Source: a virus
Direction: 5' to 3' (one strand)
DNA: 27,582 nt
Virus record (IMG/VR): IMGVR_UViG_3300042465_001777
Location: 1-27,582 of that record
Shown here: positions 20,975 through 27,582 of the stretch, piece by piece
How the letters are laid out: each line of letters starts with the position of its first letter
Position numbering within the stretch: the stretch's first letter is position 1
Notes under the pieces: model-generated
Told to the model about the DNA's origin: nothing
Databases searched by the model: none
Seen by the model: the letters and a program-made list of their open reading frames with translations, nothing else
Position numbers and translations under genes: made by a program

Positions 20975-23119
20975 TCACAACCCAAAGTCGTTGACCGGCG
21001 GCGGTACGAGCCGCGAGGTCACCCCATTGCTTCGCCTAAATTTGACCCCCTGCACTGCCTTTAAGTGCAGGGCAATCCTCACAATGTCACCCTTTGTCGG
21101 AAAGGTTACACCTACCATCTCAGCCACCTCGGTCGATGTTTTGTAGCTCCACCTGGCCTTGTCAGCCGACCAATCGAGCTTGGTCTGAATCTTTTCAACG
21201 ATAGGGTCAACGGCTGTGAACTCTTTGTTGTGGGTGTTCAACTCACCCATCTGGTCACGGTCTAAGTACCAAGACTCGCCCGATTCGTAGATGGCCTTGA
21301 CCTCGGCCCAGAACTGCTGCATGTCAATCTGGTGGTCAAAGTCAATGGATTGACACTGAACAGTCCAGTAACGCCTGTTGCCGGTCTGGTCAGACAAGAA
21401 GCTCTCATCGTTGACGCTGGCAAAGAACACGGTCTGGCGCGGCTTGCTGGTGTTCTTTCTAGCGTAGGGCAGCCTGTATATATCCCTGTCGCTGGTCAGG
21501 AATGATTTAAGTGCGGCAATATCTGATTTTCTAAATGTCGCATCCAATTCACCTAATTCCACCATCCAGTGCGAGGTTGCCTGCCTGACTGAATCGGGAT
21601 TATCTGGGCGCAGAGTTAATCCGTCCTTGAGTAAATGCCCGTGGGCTAGGTTTTTAAACCAGCTTGTTTTACCGATACCTTGGTCACCGAGTAGAGTTAA
21701 TACGCCATGCGCTGATACGCCGTCTGGCCGGTAAAGGGCTGCAATAGCGCCGATAGCCCACTTGCGCATCATCATCTCTTTAATCTGGGTGTCGGGTGAT
21801 GTGATGGTTTGCATCCACTGACTTATTCGGCTCACCTTGTCCCAAGGCTTTGATTCAATCCAATCGACCGCTGGGTGAAAAGGGTGCTGTAGGCACTGCT
21901 GGGTCATGTACTCGGCCACCAGCGAGTGCGGCAGGCCGGACAGGATGGCTTGACTGACCATGTGGGTGACGGCAGCGTTGGCCTCATAGCCGTTGATGAC
22001 TTTGAGGTTTGGCACATGCACCACCTCCTCGCCTGACATGGTGTTGAACGAATACTGCACCTTGAGAAAATCAGACAGTGCGGCAAAGTTCTCAAGGGTA
22101 TTCAGGGGCTTGGGCTGCTTGCCTGCGGTCATGTGCGGCCAGACCAGGCCGACAGGCTCGTCATCAATCACCTCGACCTTGGTCACGGTCTTGGCCACCG
22201 ACAGGGGCGACCAGCCAAGAGATCGCGCCATCCAGATGAGCGAGCCAGCGCCGATCTGGGTGGGCTTGGCCTTGCGCCACTCACGCTCAGCAAAGGCTGC
22301 ATCGTGCTTGTGTGACTTGGCTGACCACGCCATAAAGATGCCGTGGCCGTCATCGCGCAGTGCGCCTTTGCTGGCGTACAAAACCTTCAGCCAATCCTCA
22401 AACGCGAGGTCAGGGTTTGGCATCTGAGCCAGCGCAGCCGTGGCCTGAATCGGGTCATTGGCCTCAAGCTGTCCAGGCTTGCGCTCTGCCAAGATGCTGG
22501 AGGTCATGGGCTTGCGGCCAATGAGCGTGCCGTGCAGCGAAAGCAAAGCCTCGCATCTCAGGATAATTTCACGGGCTTGAGCCTCGTCAAGGGTCATCAG
22601 GGCATCCCTGCCAACCAGCAAAGGCTCACCGCTGCCGTTCCATGAGTAGGGCTGGCCGGTGGTTGGGTGTACGGCATAGGCTACAAACTGCTGACCTGAT
22701 GCCAGAATCTCAACCTTTGAGCCTTTGATGACGCCATCGGCATCAGGCTTGTCGGTTTTCAGGGCGTAGGTGGCGGTGCTGACCTTGGCGAACTCTTCCT
22801 CGGTCCTGAACAGCAGTAGCTCGCGGGGTGCGTTGCCAATGCGCCGTGGTGGTGGCATCTCGTAGCAGCCAATGACATCGTAGGCAATGTCACGGATGGC
22901 GGCCACCAAGCCGGCGTGGCTGACATCGATGTCTATGCACGGGTTGTGCCGCGTCAAGATGCCGGTGTAGTTCTCGCTGTACTGGCTGGTGTGGGCCTCC
23001 CACCCGCCTTGCTGCCACTTGGCAGGGGCTGGCCGCTTCTCACCCCTGATGATGGGTACAGGCTCGTAGCCCTTGTCTGCGAGTAGCTGGGCGATGTCGC
23101 CAAAGGTTTGTTCAGTCAT
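20975..23119 (-). CDS. Primase-helicase: prim-pol N-terminus plus VapE-like helicase
   Basis: A 714-aa protein from the ATG at 23119 (MTEQTFGDIAQLLADKGYEP). Residues 1-200 look like a bifunctional primase-polymerase domain: 'GEKRPAPAKWQQGGWEAHTS', 'NPCIDIDVSHAGLVAAI' with a D-x-D metal site, and 'SKVEILASGQQFVAYAVHP'. The C-terminal half is a VapE/DUF927-type SF3-like ATPase with Walker A 'GDQGIGKTSW' near residue 478, 'SHWMVELGELDATFRKSDIA' as Walker B, and 'VFFASVNDESFLSDQTGNRR' plus 'YWTV' as sensor and arginine finger. It probably primes and unwinds DNA for phage replication. An in-frame extension to 23221 is Cys/Trp-rich noise inside the upstream gene. Confidence 0.9.
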   Translation of the reverse strand: MTEQTFGDIAQLLADKGYEPVPIIRGEKRPAPAKWQQGGWEAHTSQYSENYTGILTRHNPCIDIDVSHAGLVAAIRDIAYDVIGCYEMPPPRRIGNAPRELLLFRTEEEFAKVSTATYALKTDKPDADGVIKGSKVEILASGQQFVAYAVHPTTGQPYSWNGSGEPLLVGRDALMTLDEAQAREIILRCEALLSLHGTLIGRKPMTSSILAERKPGQLEANDPIQATAALAQMPNPDLAFEDWLKVLYASKGALRDDGHGIFMAWSAKSHKHDAAFAEREWRKAKPTQIGAGSLIWMARSLGWSPLSVAKTVTKVEVIDDEPVGLVWPHMTAGKQPKPLNTLENFAALSDFLKVQYSFNTMSGEEVVHVPNLKVINGYEANAAVTHMVSQAILSGLPHSLVAEYMTQQCLQHPFHPAVDWIESKPWDKVSRISQWMQTITSPDTQIKEMMMRKWAIGAIAALYRPDGVSAHGVLTLLGDQGIGKTSWFKNLAHGHLLKDGLTLRPDNPDSVRQATSHWMVELGELDATFRKSDIAALKSFLTSDRDIYRLPYARKNTSKPRQTVFFASVNDESFLSDQTGNRRYWTVQCQSIDFDHQIDMQQFWAEVKAIYESGESWYLDRDQMGELNTHNKEFTAVDPIVEKIQTKLDWSADKARWSYKTSTEVAEMVGVTFPTKGDIVRIALHLKAVQGVKFRRSNGVTSRLVPPPVNDFGL

Positions 23120-23402
23120 GCTGCACCCGATCTGGCCGTGCAGCTTGCCACTCAGACAAACCCAACAGCACATTGTGCAATTTGTGTGGGTCAATTTTGT
23201 ACACCACAACCAACAAAGCAAATTCTCGAAACAGACTGTCTGTTCTCTCTTTTACGGAAGCATTTCTATAGTCAGCCCAGCAAGCCAAGGTACTGGAATA
23301 TGCTGAGTGTTCCGGATCGCTGGTTGTCTCCGGCCAAGGTTTAAGAAGCACATTTCCTGTTTGACCATCCCACAGGAGCATCGTGTTGGTGCAATTCATC
23401 AT
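23112..23402 (-). CDS. Small phage protein upstream of primase-helicase
   Basis: A 96-aa ORF from the ATG at 23402 (a TTG at 23414 is also possible). The C-terminal part 'VVVYKIDPHKLHNVLLGLSE' with 'WQAARPDR' is a motif (D-P-x-x-H-x-V/A-L-x-x-L-x-E-W) that I recognise from small phage replication-region proteins, without a known role. The N-terminal half is polar. It starts just after the structured RNA/terminator, and its stop lies 8 bp inside the primase-helicase gene. Confidence 0.65.
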   Translation of the reverse strand: MMNCTNTMLLWDGQTGNVLLKPWPETTSDPEHSAYSSTLACWADYRNASVKERTDSLFREFALLVVVYKIDPHKLHNVLLGLSEWQAARPDRVQHD

Positions 23403-23412
23403 TTGTGGATCC

Positions 23413-23493
23413 AAAAAAAACCCAGGTCAACCTTTCTCTGGCGGTAGCCAGTTGGCAGACACGATGTAACTCGTGCAGAAAGGTTGGCCTGGG
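23413..23493 (-). ncRNA. Three-way-junction RNA ending in U8 (terminator or ncRNA)
   Basis: A 17-bp outer stem is formed by 23421-23437 (plus CCCAGGTCAACCTTTCT) and 23477-23493 (AGAAAGGTTGGCCTGGG), with a single non-Watson-Crick position (23427/23487). Two inner hairpins sit inside: CTGGC/GCCAG (23438-23442 and 23447-23451, 4-nt loop) and CACGA/TCGTG (23460-23464 and 23471-23475, 6-nt loop). On the minus strand eight T residues follow the stem at once (plus A run 23413-23420), so transcripts of this operon could terminate here. Known three-way-junction classes that I can check by motif (hammerhead, purine riboswitch) do not fit. Confidence 0.7.
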
Positions 23494-23497
23494 CCTG

Positions 23498-23683
23498 TTA
23501 CATATAAATCGCTGCCAAGCGATGTGCAGACTGTATCACATTGGGTAAAATACTCATGTTGTTGATCTCGCGGTTGACGACAAGTTGTTCTCCTTCTGGA
23601 GTGATCCAGTTACCCCTGATGGTTGACGCCGTCAGGGGTTTTTCTTTGGGGATGTTGATTCTAGTGCTTGGGCAGGTGGTCAC
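23498..23683 (-). CDS. Small ORF coupled to DNA methyltransferase, unknown function
   Basis: A 61-aa ORF with a GTG start at 23683 that overlaps the methyltransferase TGA as GTGA, the same coupling seen elsewhere in this phage. The sequence 'PLTASTIRGNWITPEGEQLV' and 'VNREINNMSILPNVIQSAHR' looks protein-like but matches no family I know. It ends just before the structured RNA. A plus-strand terminator-like hairpin (23613-23638) lies inside it. Without the start overlap I would rate it low. Confidence 0.5.
   Translation of the reverse strand: MTTCPSTRINIPKEKPLTASTIRGNWITPEGEQLVVNREINNMSILPNVIQSAHRLAAIYM
23613..23647 (+). terminator. Plus-strand rho-independent terminator-like hairpin
   Basis: On the plus strand CCCCTGATGG and CCGTCAGGGG form a 10-bp stem (one G-T pair) with a 6-nt loop, followed by TTTTTCTTT (23639-23647). 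This is a classical terminator layout, but it faces opposite to all genes here. It may stop antisense transcription from the left, or end an unrecognised plus-strand transcript. On the minus strand the hairpin is not followed by T. Confidence 0.6.
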
Positions 23684-24583
23684 TCAGCACTGAGGATTCT
23701 CCAAGCTGTTGCGGCACAGAGTGGCACTTGTCCATTGCCAATGGCTTTAAGTCTGTCCACCCTAGCGGCCACCCCATCAGCCACTCGACCCACATCGGGT
23801 TCAGTTTTCCACCAATGTCGGTCACTTGCTCCACGGCGTAATGCAAACTGTCCCAAGATCGATTCTTGCCGTCCTGTCGAATTACTGCTGCACTGCTGCC
23901 CTTGTACATGTTGGATGTTGGAGTCGGCCATGACTCTTTGGTTATGTAACCTATCGGCGGCCCCATTCCTGACCACTCCACCTGTTCTGACAGGCATCCT
24001 GCTCCCACCCCGTTCCTGCCTATCTTCGCCCTGTAATCCAAGCGCTTCTTCATTGATTCCGCTGACCTGGTTGGAATGTCTACTGTGCTTGGAGTTAGCC
24101 ACAATCCAGATTCGTTCTCGCTTGTGGTTTGCACCAATGTTGGCAGCAGATACAACTCCCCACCGACTGTCATACCCCATTGAGGAAAGGTCTGCAAGGA
24201 CTCGTCCAAGTCCTCTAGAAACGAGCATTGGACTGTTCTCCACGAATGCGTATCTCGGTCGAACTTCGCCAATAATCCGTGCCATTTCTCGCCACATTCC
24301 TGATCGCTCTCCATCGATCCCTGCCCCCCCCCCCCGCTGCGGAGATGTCTTGGCATGGAAACCCGCCAGATACGACATCAACAATGCCTCGCCACGGGAT
24401 TCCGTCAAAGGTTTGTACATCATCCCAAATCGGGAAAGGCGGGAGAAGGCCGTCATTTTGTCGGGCGCACAGTACGCTAGCTGGGTAGGGTTCCCACTCA
24501 ACGGCGCAGACTGTTCGCCATCCAAGGAGGTGTCCACCAAGTATTCCTCCACCAGCGCCTGCGAAAAGAGCCAGCTCATTCAT
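23680..24583 (-). CDS. DNA (cytosine-5) methyltransferase, frameshifted at G12 tract
   Basis: The gene starts at the ATG at 24583 (AAGGAG upstream, 8-bp overlap with DUF2800). Frame one carries motif I 'LALFAGAGGGILGGHLLGW' and the catalytic motif IV 'SGGFPCQDISAAG'. It then leaves frame at a run of 12 G (24324-24335). The other frame resumes with 'GAGIDGERSGMWREMARIIG', motif VI 'YAFVENSPML', motif VIII 'HKRERIWIVA' and the C-terminal motifs 'DVGRVADGVAARVDRLKAIG' and 'NGQVPLCAATAWRIL'. One G fewer would restore a 300-aa enzyme with normal spacing. It would methylate cytosine in phage DNA, probably against host restriction. Either a sequencing error or a real on/off tract. Confidence 0.88.
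24324..24335 (-). repeat. Poly-G tract (12 G on coding strand)
   Basis: Twelve consecutive C on the plus strand fall directly behind the catalytic Cys motif of the methyltransferase and separate its two reading frames. Runs this long are prone to slippage in replication and to sequencing miscalls. Confidence 0.95.
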
Positions 24584-25637
24584 GATTCTCCTTTTGGGCT
24601 TTTTCTTTGACCAAACTGGCAGCAGCATGCTTCTCGCCAATCAGGTCTTCGCTGATGGCAATGTCCAGCTTGGCAATGGCTGATGGACTTTTGAGATCGA
24701 ATGCATGCGGGTAGGACTTCAGAGCCTCGTAGGCCAAGGCGTCACTCTTCCAAAACTTAGTCTTGCGACCTGGTCGCAGTGTCCAGCCTTGGATGGTTGA
24801 CCCGCTGGTAATCTGTTTCTTTGCTGACTCCAGCACTGCATCCGACCACAGGGCTGCAAGCTGCGCCAGTTCAATCTCCTCGCCGGTGACATGAGGCACT
24901 GCAATGGTGTCATCCTTATCGGCCTGCTTGACAAGATCTGCAAACTCTTTGCGTGCGTTGTCCTGCACCTTCTGGCGCATGGATGGGCAGATGGGCTTGG
25001 CCTTGCAATACTTGCAATTGCTGGTCGATGGGTTGGTCGGTGCGTCATCGGTCAGCGCGAGGTTGGCAGCGGCCAGCAGGTCGTGGCCGTGCTTTTTTAG
25101 CTCTGCCCCTGTGGTCTTGTGTACGGATACGCCAGTGCCAGGCTGGAATATCACCAGATCAACATTGATTGACTCTGGAGCGTTGAGCTTGAGCATTGCG
25201 CCAAGCGCGTATGTTTTAAGCTGCATGTTGTCCTCGGCACTGACTGCAACCCTGCCGGTTTTTAAATCTAGACATGCCAGTGTGTCGCCTTCGACAAGGA
25301 TGGCATCGGCAGTGCCGCCAAGCGCGTAGTGGATAGACTTCAGTCCTTCATCCACATTGACCTCAATCAGCTTCTTGCGTGGGTTGGCAAAGTAGCCGTT
25401 CACAAAGTCGGCATACTCACGCGCCATAGTGATGTATTCGGGGTCAATGTCTGGGTTGTCAATCTCTTCACCCCGCAGCATTTTCTCTGACAGTTCATGG
25501 ATAGCCGTACCCTTGGCGGCAGCAGGCCCAGCCGGTTCATACGGCATGAGGCTTTCCAGCCTGTAGCTACCTGGACAGGACATGACCCGATCCATGCGTG
25601 AGGCTGAGAGACGGGCGTGCTTACGATTTTGGTGCAT
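24576..25637 (-). CDS. DUF2800 nuclease, Cas4/RecB-like PD-(D/E)XK
   Basis: A 353-aa protein. Nuclease residues are His47 ('GTAIHELSEKML'), Asp111 ('ALGGTADAILVEG'), Asp124 and Lys126 ('LACLDLKTGR') and Gln139/Tyr143 ('NMQLKTYALGAM'). Cys21 ('MSCPGSYR') and Cys208, Cys211 and Cys217 ('NCKYCKAKPICP') would hold a 4Fe-4S cluster, as in Cas4 and AddB. DUF2800 is typically encoded beside DUF2815, SNF2 helicase, VRR-NUC and a VapE or polymerase in phages, as here, and probably acts in recombination or replication. AAGGAG precedes the ATG. The HNH gene overlaps its first 17 bp. Confidence 0.92.
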   Translation of the reverse strand: MHQNRKHARLSASRMDRVMSCPGSYRLESLMPYEPAGPAAAKGTAIHELSEKMLRGEEIDNPDIDPEYITMAREYADFVNGYFANPRKKLIEVNVDEGLKSIHYALGGTADAILVEGDTLACLDLKTGRVAVSAEDNMQLKTYALGAMLKLNAPESINVDLVIFQPGTGVSVHKTTGAELKKHGHDLLAAANLALTDDAPTNPSTSNCKYCKAKPICPSMRQKVQDNARKEFADLVKQADKDDTIAVPHVTGEEIELAQLAALWSDAVLESAKKQITSGSTIQGWTLRPGRKTKFWKSDALAYEALKSYPHAFDLKSPSAIAKLDIAISEDLIGEKHAAASLVKEKAQKENHE

Positions 25638-26163
25638 GGTTGCTTTCTCCTTTTATTAATTTGACTGAGTGACCCCGAACTTTATGGCCCTTGATGATTG
25701 CTGACGCGACACTCGCGCCATGAACACCCAAGTGACGGGCAGCGGAGTTCTGGCTTGGAAACAAGACGCCATCGACATCAACCTGATTTGTCCACCTATG
25801 AGTTTTTCTTTGCAGAGATTGGTAGCTGTGGCGGTGGTTGTCTGAGCATGAAAGCCATTCAAGGTTTTCAACCCTGTTGTCGTTGCGCTGTCCATTCTTG
25901 TGATTGACCTGCAATGCTTTATCGCCATCAATGAAAGCGGCAGCAACAAGACGATGCACCAGCTTGCAATTTCCGCGACCCAAGACCACACCAACATATC
26001 CATTGGGATATGTGTGCGACTTCATTGGTCTACCCTTAAATCGTCTTTCGTTGTATGACCCGTAGCGATTGCGTAAAAGCCGCACACGATCAATACTTCG
26101 GACATTGCCAAGGCTGCTGACCTCGTATCCTGGCACATCATCAATTGCCTTCCAAGTTTCCAT
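25621..26163 (-). CDS. Free-standing HNH homing endonuclease (NUMOD4-HNH)
   Basis: A 180-aa protein from the ATG at 26163, with AGGAGGG 5 nt upstream. Residues 1-26 (METWKAIDDVPGYEVSSLGN, then VRSIDR) are a NUMOD4 DNA-binding motif. The HNH core runs 'CKLVHRLVAAAFIDG' to 'ALQVNHKNGQRNDNRVENLE', with His70, His88, Asn90 and Asn97 as expected catalytic and metal residues. The C-terminus ('VLFPSQNSAARHLGVHGASV' and on) looks like a NUMOD1/IENR-type HTH. It would cut a homing site in related genomes. It is wedged between helicase and DUF2800, overlapping the latter, with its own promoter-like -10. Confidence 0.92.
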   Translation of the reverse strand: METWKAIDDVPGYEVSSLGNVRSIDRVRLLRNRYGSYNERRFKGRPMKSHTYPNGYVGVVLGRGNCKLVHRLVAAAFIDGDKALQVNHKNGQRNDNRVENLEWLSCSDNHRHSYQSLQRKTHRWTNQVDVDGVLFPSQNSAARHLGVHGASVASAIIKGHKVRGHSVKLIKGESNHAPKS

Positions 26164-26185
26164 AATCACCCTCCTGTAAGTTTAT

Positions 26186-26194
26186 ATTGTATCA
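26186..26194 (-). promoter_or_regulatory. Extended -10 promoter element before HNH gene
   Basis: On the minus strand TGATACAAT forms an extended -10 (TG-n-TACAAT) in the 37-bp gap after the helicase, about 22 bp before the homing endonuclease ATG. No clear -35 is visible. Start would be near 26179, giving a short leader with the AGGAGGG site. Confidence 0.45.
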
Positions 26195-26200
26195 CAGGAT

Positions 26201-27427
26201 TTAGATGATCTGATTCACAATGTTCTGCTTTTCCAAAACGCGCTTTAGCACATTGTGGTCGAGTGATGCCCTGATCGTCAGCAGGTAGATCACCGGCTTA
26301 ACCCCTGCTTTGTTGATGTTCTCCACCCTGCTGGATGCCTGCTCTAGCGCAGAGGTTGACCATGTGCATTCAACAAAGACAATCGTGTCGGCTGCACTCA
26401 GGTCAACCCCCTCTGACATACTTTGTATGTTGCCCACAATGCACTTCGTGGCGCCGGACTGGAATGCGGCAATGTTCTCAGTGCGCTTGGCACTTGGCGT
26501 GTCGCCCACCACCACCACCGGCTTGTGGTCTTTGAGTTCTTCCACCAACCCATGCACGACATCCTTGTGGTGCGCAAACACCACGATTGGCTCACCGGAT
26601 TGCAGTAAGTCGCTGATGAATTCGGATGCCGCCTTGATCTTGCGCATGCCAGCCTCACGCATGATCTCGGCCAGCCCCTCAAAGGCCATCAGGGCGTTTG
26701 GGTTGGCGAGTAAGGCATCGGCATCAAAGGATTGCTCACGCTTGTCTATGGGCAGGTCAAAGGTCACCAAGCTCACCTGTGGCTGCTTGTAGTCCATAAA
26801 GATGTCCTCCTTCTTCCTGCGCAGGACATGGGGGCGCATCAGGGCTTTGAGTTCAGGGATGTTGGACGCGCCGGAGACATCCAGACCGCCCCAAGGGGGA
26901 TTCCATGCCTTGGCGTACCGATAGACAAAGTCAAACCAGCCACCCCTGTAAATGCCAAGACCATGCAATATCGGCCAAAGCTCTGCCGGCCTGTTTGGCA
27001 CGATAGTCCCGCTGAGGGCATAGACCCTGTCGATCTTTTTCATCATCAACATGGCCGCCTTGGTGCGGATGGCCTTGTTGTTTTTGAGCCTGTGGCACTC
27101 GTCAAAGACCACAGTTTTAATTCCTGAAAATGTCGTAACACTGCTCAGGATGTCGTAGTTCACGATGGTCACGCCGGAGCAAATAATCTCTGCCGCCTGC
27201 TTCTTGCCATTGATGACTTTCACTGGCACTGAGGGGTCGAGCTTGTTGAATGCCGCCTCCCAGACAGTCTTGGCAATGGCTGGGCAGACCACGATGGCCG
27301 GCAGGTGTTGCAAGGCCGCCGCAGCCGCCGGCAGGGTCTTGCCCACGCGGGGCTGGTCGGCCAGAATGCAGCGCCGGTTAGCCAGCAGGAATTGCTTGGC
27401 CTCTTCTTGATGTGGAAATAAAGTCAT
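26201..27427 (-). CDS. SNF2/DEAD-type superfamily 2 helicase
   Basis: A 408-aa protein from the ATG at 27427 (a TTG six codons upstream is also in frame). Motifs: Q-like 'LFPHQEEAKQFLL', motif I 'LADQPRVGKTLPAAAA' (Lys30), Ia 'PAIVVCPAIAKTVWEAAF', motif II DECH (109-112), III 'VYALSGTIVPNRPAELWPIL', V 'NIQSMSEGVDLSAADTIVFV' and VI 'SALEQASSRVENINK'. It is shorter than chromosomal SNF2 proteins but normal for the phage type found with DUF2800/DUF2815. It is an ATP-driven DNA translocase or helicase for replication or recombination. It diverges from the plus-strand gene at 27528. Confidence 0.92.
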   Translation of the reverse strand: MTLFPHQEEAKQFLLANRRCILADQPRVGKTLPAAAAALQHLPAIVVCPAIAKTVWEAAFNKLDPSVPVKVINGKKQAAEIICSGVTIVNYDILSSVTTFSGIKTVVFDECHRLKNNKAIRTKAAMLMMKKIDRVYALSGTIVPNRPAELWPILHGLGIYRGGWFDFVYRYAKAWNPPWGGLDVSGASNIPELKALMRPHVLRRKKEDIFMDYKQPQVSLVTFDLPIDKREQSFDADALLANPNALMAFEGLAEIMREAGMRKIKAASEFISDLLQSGEPIVVFAHHKDVVHGLVEELKDHKPVVVVGDTPSAKRTENIAAFQSGATKCIVGNIQSMSEGVDLSAADTIVFVECTWSTSALEQASSRVENINKAGVKPVIYLLTIRASLDHNVLKRVLEKQNIVNQII

Positions 27428-27527
27428 GCTGCAAGTCTCGCACAAAAAACTTTTTAGAACAACAAATAATTGATATACAATGCAAGTGCCGCATGTCGCG
27501 GCTTAAACGCTAAACAGGAAAAACGCT
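27428..27527. promoter_or_regulatory. Divergent intergenic control region with plus-strand promoter
   Basis: This 100-bp A+T-rich gap separates the leftward helicase operon from the rightward gene. A plus-strand promoter candidate is TTTAGA (27453-27458), a 17-bp spacer and TACAAT (27476-27481), placed about 45 bp before the ATG at 27528. No equally good leftward promoter was found, though one is expected for the helicase operon. GCCGCATGTCGCGGC (27488-27502) is a small hairpin in the leader. Confidence 0.55.
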
Positions 27528-27582
27528 ATGACTACACGGGTTGTTACCGGCAAATGCCGATTTGTTTATTGCTCAGTGATGA
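27528..27582 (+). CDS. DUF2815-like protein, N-terminal fragment
   Basis: Only the first 18 codons are in the window: MTTRVVTGKCRFVYCSVM. AGGA lies 8 nt before the ATG. The 'V-x-T-G-K-x-R-x-x-Y' start matches the N-terminus of DUF2815 proteins, probable phage single-stranded DNA-binding proteins usually encoded next to DUF2800 and a DNA polymerase. The fragment is too short for certainty, but the neighbourhood (DUF2800, SNF2 helicase, VRR-NUC) fits well. Confidence 0.6.
   Translation, partial: MTTRVVTGKCRFVYCSVM

Noticed and set aside
23413-23493. tRNA or hammerhead ribozyme at the branched hairpin
   Set aside because: No T-psi-C or anticodon arm layout and no CTGATGA/GAAA core. The stem lengths do not fit either class.
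23661-24356. A 231-aa minus ORF inside the methyltransferase
   Set aside because: Third frame of the same DNA. The methyltransferase motifs are in the other two frames, and this one contains none.
23735-24610. A 291-aa plus-strand ORF opposite the methyltransferase
   Set aside because: A long frame, but its sequence is Ser/Pro/Leu-rich without family features. It is antisense to a clearly conserved gene.

Overview
The window is part of the genome of a tailed double-stranded DNA bacteriophage. It carries about 27.6 kb of tightly packed late (virion and lysis) and replication genes, almost all on the minus strand and read from right to left. Neighbouring genes commonly overlap by ATGA, GTGA or TAATG. 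The head and connector genes are of the podovirus-like P22/SU10 type: a P22-type portal, an SU10-type (DUF5309) major capsid protein, an SU10-type adaptor and an Sf6-type small terminase. No bacterial housekeeping gene, tRNA or rRNA was seen. Gene content and codon style recall phages of freshwater Burkholderiales and environmental phage contigs, but this host guess is inference only. Whether the phage is temperate is open: there is a small serine recombinase, but no large integrase or CI-like repressor.

Right end (20.0-27.6 kb), DNA metabolism. A plus-strand gene (DUF2815-like, cut by the window edge) diverges from a minus-strand operon. That operon reads: SNF2-type helicase, HNH homing endonuclease, DUF2800 Cas4/RecB-like nuclease, cytosine-5 DNA methyltransferase (frameshifted at a 12-G tract), a 61-aa ORF, a structured RNA/terminator, a small protein, a primase-helicase (prim-pol plus VapE), a terminator with CTGCACT repeats and an AT-rich gap, a Cys-rich protein, a VRR-NUC nuclease and the small terminase.

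Middle (16.5-19.5 kb), accessory block. It lies between the small and large terminase genes and has its own strong promoter. It holds a serine recombinase, an HTPGPW (Ea22-like) protein, an orphan Hin-type DNA-binding domain and several small phage proteins, including one with DnaJ-like zinc knuckles.

Left half (1-16.5 kb), packaging, virion and lysis. The order is large terminase, small basic or Cys-rich proteins, glycosyltransferase, SAM methyltransferase, portal, small protein, scaffold, major capsid protein, terminator, conserved head-region protein, second glycosyltransferase, adaptor, minor virion proteins (one apparently starting at ATC), a repeat protein, a tail fibre and its small partner, a cluster of small membrane proteins, holin, GH108 endolysin, a jelly-roll-like virion protein and a large tail protein that runs off the left edge.

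Notable points: three sugar or methyl transfer genes embedded in the capsid operon, a homopolymer frameshift in the methyltransferase, a three-way-junction RNA ending in eight U residues, a terminator facing the opposite way to the operon, an origin-like repeat region beside the primase gene, and several very small coupled genes.
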